This document shows, in pieces, positions 16,195-23,328 of a stretch of DNA of 36,830 nt. The notes under the pieces were generated by a model that worked only from the letters and a program-made list of their open reading frames with translations, was not told the DNA's origin and did not search any database. Source of the DNA: an uncultured beta proteobacterium (GTDB lineage Bacteria; Pseudomonadota; Gammaproteobacteria; Burkholderiales; Rhodocyclaceae); the NCBI GenBank assembly GCA_903908065.1, contig CAIVQO010000067.1, positions 1 through 36,830 on the forward strand, in the 5' to 3' direction. The first letter of the stretch is position 1. Each line of letters starts with the position of its first letter. Both the position numbers and the translations under genes were made by a program.

Positions 16195-17239
16195 GGCTGA
16201 AGCGCGCAGTATGCCGCAACTGGTGATCGTCACGCCGGCGCTGCGCGATGCCAACAACGGTAACTGGCAGACCGCGCGGCGCTGGCAGCACCTGCTGCAG
16301 GACCGCTACTACGTGCGCCTGGTCAAGCAATGGCCGACCTCCCTGGCCTGCGCCGACTCGGCAATGATCGCCTTGCACGCACGCCGCTCGGCGGAGTCGA
16401 TCGCGGCCTGGGCGCGTGCCTACCCGGATCGCGGCCTCGCCGTGGTGCTGACCGGCACCGACCTTTACCGTGACATCGCCGTCGATGCCGCCGCCCAGGC
16501 ATCGCTGGAGCACGCCCGGCACATCGTCGTATTGCAGGAACTCGGCCCACAGGCTCTGCCTGAACGCCTGCGCTCGAAGTGCCGCGTCATCTACCAATCG
16601 ACCACGGCGCGCAAGGCACTGGACAAGCCTGTCCGCACCCTGCGTGCGGTGATGGTCGGCCACCTGCGCGACGAGAAATCCCCCGACACCCTGTTCGCCG
16701 CCGCGCGCCTGCTGGCTGACCAGCCACACATCCGCATCGACCATATCGGCGAGGCGCTCGACCCGGCGCTGGGCCTGGCCGCGCAGGCCACCATGGCCGC
16801 CGCGCCAAACTACCGCTGGCTCGGCGGCCTGCCGCACGAGGAAGTACGGCGCCGCATCCAGCGCGCCCACGTGCTGGTGCATTGCAGCCGCATGGAAGGC
16901 GGTGCCCACGTCATCATGGAAGCCGTGGCCAGCGGCACGCCGGTGATCGCGTCACGCATCGACGGCAATGTAGGCATGCTCGGCGCGGACTATGGCGGTT
17001 ACTTTCCGCCTGGCGATGCCGCGGCGCTGGCCGCACTATTGAGGCGCTGCGTGGAAAGTTCGCGCCGGGATGCGGAAAGTTACCGAAGGGATGCAGAGCG
17101 CTGGCGCCGGCAACACGGCGACGACCTACTGGCGACGCTGGCCCGGCAATGCGCCGCGCGTGCGCCCCTGTTCACCGCCGACGCCGAGCGTGCCGCCCTG
17201 CGGCGCCTCGCCGGCGACCTGCTGGCCGGCCGCAAATGA
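16193..17239 (+). CDS. senB: Selenosugar synthase SenB (glycosyltransferase)
   Basis: Makes a selenosugar from a UDP-sugar and selenophosphate, forming the C-Se bond (known for SenB). The 348-aa product is a GT-B type enzyme: N-terminal IVTPALRDANNGNWQTARRW, LTGTDLYRDI, then the nucleotide-sugar domain with VMVGHLRDEKSPDTLF, LGGLPHEEV, VHCSRMEGGAHVIMEA and GTPVIASRIDGNVGML, all as in the TIGR04348-type family. The ATG at 16193 lies in the same CCATGG as the senA start; a second ATG at 16211 (MPQLVIVTP) is equally good by alignment. The stop overlaps senC by 4 nt. Confidence 0.9.
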   Translation: MAEARSMPQLVIVTPALRDANNGNWQTARRWQHLLQDRYYVRLVKQWPTSLACADSAMIALHARRSAESIAAWARAYPDRGLAVVLTGTDLYRDIAVDAAAQASLEHARHIVVLQELGPQALPERLRSKCRVIYQSTTARKALDKPVRTLRAVMVGHLRDEKSPDTLFAAARLLADQPHIRIDHIGEALDPALGLAAQATMAAAPNYRWLGGLPHEEVRRRIQRAHVLVHCSRMEGGAHVIMEAVASGTPVIASRIDGNVGMLGADYGGYFPPGDAAALAALLRRCVESSRRDAESYRRDAERWRRQHGDDLLATLARQCAARAPLFTADAERAALRRLAGDLLAGRK

Positions 17240-19509
17240 AGGCAAACGCGCCCGTCCTGCGTGACATCGTCCTGGTTGGCGGCGGCCACAGCCATGTCGT
17301 GGTGCTGCACAGCTTCGCCATGCGCCCACTGCCGGGGGTGCGCCTGACGCTGATCTGCACCGACACCGACACGCCCTATTCCGGCATGCTGCCGGGCTAC
17401 ATCGCCGGCCATTACGGCTTTGACGACGTGCATATCGACCTGCGCCGGCTCGCCGAATTTGCCGGCGCGCGCTACCTGCGCGACGAGGTGATCGGCATCG
17501 ACCGCGCCGAACGCAAGGTACTCTGCCGCGAGCGCCCGCCGGTCAGCTACGACGCGCTGTCGATCAACATCGGCTCGACACCGCAGCTCGCCGGCGTGCC
17601 GGGCGCCACCGAACACGCCATCCCGGTGAAGCCGATCCGCCGCTTCAACCAGCGCTGGCTGGCACTGTTCGAACGCATGCGCGTCCACGCCGGGCCGGCC
17701 ACCATCGCCGTGGTCGGCGCCGGCGCTGCCGGCGTTGAATTGACGCTGGCCATGCAGTACCGCCTGCGCAATGAACTTTCCGCACTGGGGCGCGACCCCG
17801 ACCAGTTGCACTTCCACCTGTTCTCGGCCGAGGCGGAAATCCTGCCAACGCACAACGCCGCCGTGCGCCGCGCCTTCGAGTCGGTGCTGACCGCGCGCGG
17901 CGTCAGCGTGCATCGCGGCGCCGAGGTCAGCCAGGTCGGCGCCGGGCGCCTGCAAGTACGTGGCGGCACCACGCTGGAGGCCGACGAAATCGTCTGGGTC
18001 ACCCAGGCCGGCGGTGCCGCCTGGCTCAAGGACACCGGCCTCGCGCTGGACGAATCCGGCTTCATTCGCATCGGCGAGACCCTGCAAAGCGAAACCGACC
18101 CGCTGATCTTCGCCGCCGGCGACTGCGCCGCGATGAACGGCTACCGGCTGGAAAAGGCCGGCGTCTTCGCCGTGCGCATGGGCATGCCGCTAGCCGAAAA
18201 CCTGCGCCGCAGCGTGACCCGCGAAGAGCTGACGCACTACCGCCCGCAGTCGCGCTGGCTGGCATTGATCAGCACCGGCGATCGCCACGCGGTAGCCTCG
18301 CGCGGCTGGCTGTTTGCCTGCGGCGACTGGATCTGGCGCTGGAAGGACTGGATCGACCGCCGCTTCATGCGCAAGTTCTGCGAGCTGGCGCCGATGGCGG
18401 ATGCCAGGCCGGCCGCCAACGACGAGGTCGCCCTGGCACCGGTGGAACAGGAACAGGCCATCTCGGCCATCGCCATGCGCTGCGGCGGCTGCGGCGCCAA
18501 GGTCGGCGCCAGCGTGCTGTCGCGCGCACTGGCCGAACTGCAGCCGGTTGCCCGCGACGACGTGCTGATCGGACTGCACGCGCCGGACGATGCGGCGGTG
18601 CTGCGCGTGCCGCCGGGCAAGGCGCTGGTGCATAGCGTCGATTTCTTCCGCGCCTTCATCGACGACCCCTGGGTCTTCGGCCGCATCGCCGCCAACCATG
18701 CGCTGGGCGACATCTTCGCCATGGGCGCCGAGCCGCAGTCGGCCACCGCCATCGCCACCGTGCCGCCGGGGCTGGAAGCCAAGGTCGAGGACACGCTGCG
18801 CCACATGATGGGCGGCGCCATCTCGGTGCTCAACGAAGCCGGCTGTGCGCTGGTCGGCGGCCACACTGGCGAAGGCGGCGAACTCGCCTTGGGCTTCGCC
18901 GTCAACGGCCTGATCGACGAGCAGCTTGCCAGCGTGCTGACCAAGGGCGGCATGCGCCCCGGCGAGGTGCTGATCCTGACCAAGCCGATCGGCACCGGCA
19001 CGCTGTTCGCCGCCCACGCACGCCTGAAGGCGCGCGGCCGGTGGATCGACGCGGCGCTGGAATCGATGCAGATTTCCAACCGCGCCGCCATGCCCTGCCT
19101 GATCGCTCATGGTGCCAGCGCCTGCACCGACCTTACCGGCTTCGGCCTGCTCGGCCACCTGGTCGAGATGACGCGGCCATCGGGCGTCGATGCCGAGATC
19201 GAACTCAATGCCCTGCCGCTACTCGACGGCGCGACAGAGTGTGTCGCCGCCGGCATCCTCAGCTCGCTGCAACCGGCCAATGTGCGTCTGCGGCGGGCCC
19301 TGCGCAACCAGGAAGAGGCGCTGTCACACCCCGCCTACCCGCTGATCTTCGACCCGCAAACTGCCGGCGGCCTGCTCGCCAGCGTCCCGGCCGAGCACGC
19401 CGAGGCCTGCCTCGCAGACTTGCGCGAACTGGGGTACCCACGCGCCGCGCGCATCGGCCGGGTTCTGGCGCAGGGTGAAGCGATCGAACCGATCAGTTTG
19501 CGATGTTGA
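17236..19509 (+). CDS. senC: Oxidoreductase-selenide,water dikinase fusion (SenC/SelD)
   Basis: A 757-aa two-domain protein. Residues 1 to about 390 form an FAD/NAD pyridine-nucleotide oxidoreductase of the type found fused to SelD: VGGGHSHVVVLHSF, TPYSGMLPGYIAGHY, VVGAGAAGVELTLAMQYRL, IFAAGDCAAM. Residues about 410-757 form selenophosphate synthetase: CGGCGAKVG with Cys416 and Cys419 (Cys419 aligns with the essential Cys17 of E. coli SelD by eye; not Sec here), HAPDDAAVLR, HSVDFFRAFIDDPWVFG, GGHTGEGGELALGFAVNG, TDLTGFGLLGH, DPQTAGGLLASV. It supplies selenophosphate to SenB, 4 nt overlapping. The job of the oxidoreductase half is not known. Confidence 0.93.
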   Translation: MKANAPVLRDIVLVGGGHSHVVVLHSFAMRPLPGVRLTLICTDTDTPYSGMLPGYIAGHYGFDDVHIDLRRLAEFAGARYLRDEVIGIDRAERKVLCRERPPVSYDALSINIGSTPQLAGVPGATEHAIPVKPIRRFNQRWLALFERMRVHAGPATIAVVGAGAAGVELTLAMQYRLRNELSALGRDPDQLHFHLFSAEAEILPTHNAAVRRAFESVLTARGVSVHRGAEVSQVGAGRLQVRGGTTLEADEIVWVTQAGGAAWLKDTGLALDESGFIRIGETLQSETDPLIFAAGDCAAMNGYRLEKAGVFAVRMGMPLAENLRRSVTREELTHYRPQSRWLALISTGDRHAVASRGWLFACGDWIWRWKDWIDRRFMRKFCELAPMADARPAANDEVALAPVEQEQAISAIAMRCGGCGAKVGASVLSRALAELQPVARDDVLIGLHAPDDAAVLRVPPGKALVHSVDFFRAFIDDPWVFGRIAANHALGDIFAMGAEPQSATAIATVPPGLEAKVEDTLRHMMGGAISVLNEAGCALVGGHTGEGGELALGFAVNGLIDEQLASVLTKGGMRPGEVLILTKPIGTGTLFAAHARLKARGRWIDAALESMQISNRAAMPCLIAHGASACTDLTGFGLLGHLVEMTRPSGVDAEIELNALPLLDGATECVAAGILSSLQPANVRLRRALRNQEEALSHPAYPLIFDPQTAGGLLASVPAEHAEACLADLRELGYPRAARIGRVLAQGEAIEPISLRC

Positions 19510-19543
19510 GTGTTGTTCAAGTGCACCGCTTACCGTGTGTAGC

Positions 19544-19570
19544 GTAAGGATTCGCCGCCAGTGGCGACCA
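19544..19570 (+). promoter_or_regulatory. Bipartite promoter-like motif, copy B (VTT-reductase operon)
   Basis: GTAAGG (19544-19549), 15 nt, CGACCA (19565-19570), followed by AGCTGC and an ATG at 19577. Same architecture as copies A (10614) and C (8662). It lies in the 103-nt gap between senC and the VTT-reductase gene. Confidence 0.65.
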
Positions 19571-19576
19571 AGCTGC

Positions 19577-19600
19577 ATGTCGTGCCTGCGGCATGCATGA
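19577..19600 (+). other. Possible 7-codon leader peptide (uORF)
   Basis: The ATG placed 6 nt after copy B opens MSCLRHA followed by TGA, ending 12 nt before the ATG of the VTT-reductase gene. In copies A and C the equivalent ATG is the start of the real gene. It may be a leaderless leader peptide or only a remnant of an ancestral start. Confidence 0.25.
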
Positions 19601-19612
19601 TCGGGAGTGAGC

Positions 19613-21763
19613 ATGTCATCTCGCAAGCTGCTGTTCGTCGTCGCCATCACCGTTGTGGTCGGCGCCTTCTTCGCCTTCGACCTGGGACGATGGTTCAGCC
19701 TCGACGCGCTCAAGGCGCAGCAGGCGAACATCGAAGCCTACCGGGCTGCCAACCCCTGGCTCGCGGCCGTGGTCTATTTCGCGATCTATGTCGCCGTCAC
19801 CGCGCTGTCGCTGCCTGGAGCGGCGATCATGACGCTCGCCGGTGGCGCGGTGTTCGGCCTGCTGTGGGGCACGGTGCTGGTGAGCTTCGCCTCCAGCCTC
19901 GGCGCCACGCTGGCCTTCCTTGCCTCCCGCTTCGTGCTGCGCGACTGGGTCAAGCAGCGCTTCGGCCCGCGCCTGGCGGCGATCGACCGCGGCGTCGAGA
20001 AGGACGGCGGCTTTTATTTGCTTACGCTTCGCCTAATACCACAAGTTCCCTTTTGGGCCGTCAACCTTCTGATGGGGGTTACGCCGATGCGCACTTGGAC
20101 CTTCTATTGGGTTAGTCAGATGGGCATGCTGGCCGGCACGGCAGTCTATGTGAATGCAGGAACTCAACTGGCGAGCGTAGGCAGCATTAAGGACATCTTC
20201 TCACTGGAATTGATTGGTTCGTTCCTCTTGCTGAGTATCTTCCCCCTGATCGCCAAGAAGTTGGTCGACGGCGTCAAGGCAAAGCAGGTCTATGCGCGCT
20301 GGACCAAGCCGGCGAAGTTCGACCGTAACCTGATCGTCATCGGCGCCGGCAGCGCCGGCCTGGTCACCGCCTACATCGCCGCCGCCGTGAAGGCAAAAGT
20401 GACGCTGATCGAAAAGCACCGGATGGGCGGCGACTGCCTGAATACCGGCTGCGTACCGTCGAAGGCGCTGATCCGCTCGGCGAAGTTCTTATCCCACATT
20501 GCGCGCGCCGAGGAGTTCGGGTTTCGCCGTGGCGCCAGCGCCGACTTTAACTTCGCCGACGTCATGGAGCGGGTGCAGCGAGTGGTGCAGACCGTCGAGC
20601 CGCACGATTCCGTCGAGCGCTACACCGGGCTGGGTGTCGAAGTCATCGAAGGCACGGCGACGCTGGTCTCGCCCTGGGCAGTCGAAGTCAGGTGCCACAA
20701 CGGCGCGACGGAGAAACTCTCGGCGCGCAGCATCGTCATCGCCGCCGGGGCGCGGCCCTTCGTGCCGCCCATCCCGGGCATCGAGGAGGTCGGCTACCTC
20801 ACCTCCGATACGGTGTGGGACCTGCGCGAACTGCCCAGGCGGCTGGTGGTGCTGGGCGGCGGGCCGGTCGGCTGCGAGCTGACGCAGGCCTTCGCCCGCT
20901 TCGGCGCCAAGGTCAGCCAGGTGGAGATGCTGCCGCGCCTGATGATTCGTGAAGACCCGGAAGTCTCCGAACTGGTGGCCGCACGTTTCCGCCGGGAAGG
21001 CATCGACGTGCTGCTGAACCACAAGGCGATGCGCTTCGTCGTCGAGAATGGCGAAAAGGCGCTGATCGCGGACCACGAGGGCAGGGAAGTGCGCATCCCC
21101 TTCGATGCCGTGCTAGTCGCCGTCGGCCGCGTCGCCAACCTCAAGGGCTACGGCCTGGAGGAGCTCGGCGTCGCCACTTCGCGCACCATCGAGACCAACG
21201 AGTTCCTGCAGACCAGCTACCCCAACATCTACGCCTGCGGCGACGTCGCCGGGCCCTACCAGTTCACCCACACCGCCGCGCACCAGGCCTGGTATGCCGC
21301 CGTCAATGCGCTGTTCGACCCGTTCAAGAAGTTCAAGGCGGACTACTCGGTGATCCCCTGGGCCACCTTCGTCGAGCCCGAGGTGGCGCGCGTCGGCCTC
21401 AATGAAGCCGAGGCGAAGGAAAGGGGCATCGCCTGCGAGGTGGCGCGCTACGACATCGACGACCTCGACCGCGCGATTGCCGACAGCGAGGCGCATGGTT
21501 TCATCAAGGTGCTGACCGTGCCGGGCAGCGACCGCATCCTCGGCGTGACCATCGTCGGCGAGCACGCCGGCGACCTGATCGCCGAATACGTGCTGGCGAT
21601 GAAGCACAGCATCGGCCTCAACAAGATCCTCGGCACTATCCATATCTATCCGACGCTGGCCGAGGCCAACAAGTACGTCGCCGGGGTATGGAAGAAGGCG
21701 CATGCGCCGGAACGCCTGCTGCGCTGGGTGGCGCGCTTTCATGCCTGGCGGCGGGGAGGATGA
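19613..21763 (+). CDS. VTT membrane domain fused to a pyridine nucleotide-disulfide oxidoreductase
   Basis: A 716-aa fusion. Residues 1 to about 225 are a VTT/TVP38 membrane domain (VALTALSLPGAAIMTLAGGAVFG core, RLIPQVPFWAVNLLMG). Residues about 238-716 are a class I flavoprotein disulfide reductase: LIVIGAGSAGLVTAYIAA, redox-active GGDCLNTGCVPSK, LGGGPVGCELTQAFARFG, YACGDVAGPYQFTH, and C-terminal GTIHIYPTLAEANK with the His-Glu pair. It lacks the N-terminal HMA domain and C-terminal Cys pair of mercuric reductase, so the substrate is open. The ATG at 19613 has GGGAG 5 nt upstream; GTG at 19607 is the alternative. About 20020-20280 is AT-richer than the rest. It is the first gene of a three-gene overlapping operon. 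Confidence 0.9.
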   Translation: MSSRKLLFVVAITVVVGAFFAFDLGRWFSLDALKAQQANIEAYRAANPWLAAVVYFAIYVAVTALSLPGAAIMTLAGGAVFGLLWGTVLVSFASSLGATLAFLASRFVLRDWVKQRFGPRLAAIDRGVEKDGGFYLLTLRLIPQVPFWAVNLLMGVTPMRTWTFYWVSQMGMLAGTAVYVNAGTQLASVGSIKDIFSLELIGSFLLLSIFPLIAKKLVDGVKAKQVYARWTKPAKFDRNLIVIGAGSAGLVTAYIAAAVKAKVTLIEKHRMGGDCLNTGCVPSKALIRSAKFLSHIARAEEFGFRRGASADFNFADVMERVQRVVQTVEPHDSVERYTGLGVEVIEGTATLVSPWAVEVRCHNGATEKLSARSIVIAAGARPFVPPIPGIEEVGYLTSDTVWDLRELPRRLVVLGGGPVGCELTQAFARFGAKVSQVEMLPRLMIREDPEVSELVAARFRREGIDVLLNHKAMRFVVENGEKALIADHEGREVRIPFDAVLVAVGRVANLKGYGLEELGVATSRTIETNEFLQTSYPNIYACGDVAGPYQFTHTAAHQAWYAAVNALFDPFKKFKADYSVIPWATFVEPEVARVGLNEAEAKERGIACEVARYDIDDLDRAIADSEAHGFIKVLTVPGSDRILGVTIVGEHAGDLIAEYVLAMKHSIGLNKILGTIHIYPTLAEANKYVAGVWKKAHAPERLLRWVARFHAWRRGG

Positions 21764-22590
21764 GCGTGAGACACATCGAACTGGTGCGCCTGCTGTTCGC
21801 CGTTGCCCTCCTCTCCTGCGCCACACTGGTTCGCGCCCAGGCCTTCGACCACTCGCATGCGGCATGGAACGCGCTGCTGGCCAGGCACGTCAAGACCTTC
21901 GCCAACGGCAATGCCAGCGCCGTCGATTACGCTGCGCTCAAGTCCGAGCATGCAGCGCTGAAAACCTACCTTGGCACGCTCACGGCGGTCAGCGAATCCG
22001 ACTACGGCAAATGGAGCAAGGCTCAGCGCCTGGCCTTCCTGATCAACGCCTATAACGCCTTCACCATCGAGCTAATCCTCACGAAATATCCCGAGCTCGA
22101 ATCGATCAAGGACCTCGGCTCGGTGTTCTCCTCGCCCTGGAAGAGGAAGTTCTTCACGCTGCTCGGCCAGGAGCGGCACCTCGACGAGATCGAGCACGGA
22201 TTGATCCGTACGCCCGGTGCCTTCGACGACCCGCGCATTCACGCCGGCGTGGTCTGCGCCTCGATCGGCTGTCCAATGCTCAGGCCCGAGGCCTTCACCG
22301 CGGAGAAGCTCGACGCCCAGCTTGACGACGGCATGAACCGATTCCTCTCCGACCGCACGCGCAACCGCTTCGACGCCAGCAGCGGAAAGCTCCAGGTGTC
22401 CAGGATCTTCGACTGGTACGGCAAGGACTTCGAGAAGGGACATAAGGGCTATGACTCGCTGAAAGCCGCCTTCGCCCGCCATGCGGCGCAACTCGCTGCC
22501 ACGCCCGAGGCACAGGCGAGGCTGCGCAAGGGCGACTACACGCTCGACTTCCTCGACTACGACTGGAAGCTCAACGACAGCCGGCGATGA
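21760..22590 (+). CDS. DUF547 secreted protein
   Basis: A 276-aa protein with a signal peptide (RLLFAVALLSCATLVRA, cleavage likely near residue 24) and a DUF547 domain: KAQRLAFLINAYNAFTIELIL, SPWKRKFFTLLG, LDEIEHGLIR, DPRIHAGVVCASIGCPML, SRIFDWYGKDF. The function of DUF547 is not established. The conserved His and Cys of HAGVVCASIGCP suggest a catalytic or metal site, perhaps papain-like (inference). The start overlaps the reductase stop by 4 nt and the stop overlaps the glycosyltransferase by 4 nt. Confidence 0.9.
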   Translation: MSVRHIELVRLLFAVALLSCATLVRAQAFDHSHAAWNALLARHVKTFANGNASAVDYAALKSEHAALKTYLGTLTAVSESDYGKWSKAQRLAFLINAYNAFTIELILTKYPELESIKDLGSVFSSPWKRKFFTLLGQERHLDEIEHGLIRTPGAFDDPRIHAGVVCASIGCPMLRPEAFTAEKLDAQLDDGMNRFLSDRTRNRFDASSGKLQVSRIFDWYGKDFEKGHKGYDSLKAAFARHAAQLAATPEAQARLRKGDYTLDFLDYDWKLNDSRR

Positions 22591-23207
22591 AACCCGGCGT
22601 TGCCATCCTTGCCCGCGCCCCGGTGGCCGGGGAAACCAAGACGCGGCTGATCCCGGTGCTTGGAGCCGCGGGCGCCGCCAAGCTGGCGGCCTGGATGCTG
22701 CGACGGGCGGTAGCGACCGCGCAGGCAGCGGAGCTGGGGCCGGTTCGGCTCTTCTGTGCCGGCGATCCGGACCATCCGGAATTCATCGCCTGCGGCGGCA
22801 AGGGCCTGGACCGATTCCGACAGCCCGGCGGCGATCTCGGCGCACGCATGGCACAGGCCGCCGAGCAGGCGGCGACGCCGGACGGAGTGATCGTGATCGG
22901 AACCGATTGCCCGGCGCTGACACCAGACCACTTGCACCAGGTCGCTCAAGCGTTACGGCAAAACGATGTCGTCGTCCTGCCCGCCGAGGATGGCGGCTAT
23001 GTGCTGATGGCCATGCGCCAGCCATCGGCCGCGCCATTCTCGGGCATTCGCTGGGGCGAGTCGACGGTCATGGCGCATACGCGGCGGCGATTGGCGGAAC
23101 TCGGCTGTCGCTGGACCGAGCCGGCCACGCTGTGGGACGTAGACCGGGCGGAGGACCTCGAACGCCTGTCGATCGCCTGGCCGGAAGTGCGGGCTGTCAT
23201 TTCCTGA
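22587..23207 (+). CDS. CofC-like glycosyltransferase (DUF2064/TIGR04282 type)
   Basis: A 206-aa GT-A-fold nucleotidyl/glycosyltransferase: VAILARAPVAGETKTRLIP at the N-terminus, GGDLGARMAQA, VIVIGTDCPALTPDHL and VVVLPAEDGGYVLMAM with the metal-site Asp residues, and a C-terminal WDVDRAEDLERL. The family is associated with radical-SAM (seleno)protein loci and is named for arsenosugar biosynthesis. No ArsS or ArsM homologue is in this window, so the product here is unknown. Last gene of the operon. Confidence 0.88.
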   Translation: MKPGVAILARAPVAGETKTRLIPVLGAAGAAKLAAWMLRRAVATAQAAELGPVRLFCAGDPDHPEFIACGGKGLDRFRQPGGDLGARMAQAAEQAATPDGVIVIGTDCPALTPDHLHQVAQALRQNDVVVLPAEDGGYVLMAMRQPSAAPFSGIRWGESTVMAHTRRRLAELGCRWTEPATLWDVDRAEDLERLSIAWPEVRAVIS

Positions 23208-23328
23208 GGGACGGGCCGGCATTCGCCATCACGGCGTGCCAAGAAATTTGCGGATACCCCGGGGGCACTCGCCAGCCCGGCAGCCCGAATCCGCCATGGG
23301 CTTCGGCGCTGCTGTTACGGGTCGCCGG
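23208..23328. other. Gap between convergent genes, no recognisable element
   Basis: 121 nt between the plus-strand glycosyltransferase and the minus-strand LuxR-type gene. It is GC-rich, with no convincing T-run terminator and no coding signal. Confidence 0.5.

Noticed and set aside
14986-16200. Long plus-strand open frame opposite senA
   Set aside because: Its Arg/Gly/Ala-rich translation has no family features; the minus strand carries the full EgtB-like domain pair.
19613-21763. Mercuric reductase (MerA)
   Set aside because: The CLNTGC redox pair is shared by all disulfide reductases; the HMA domain and C-terminal vicinal Cys pair of MerA are missing and no mer genes are near.
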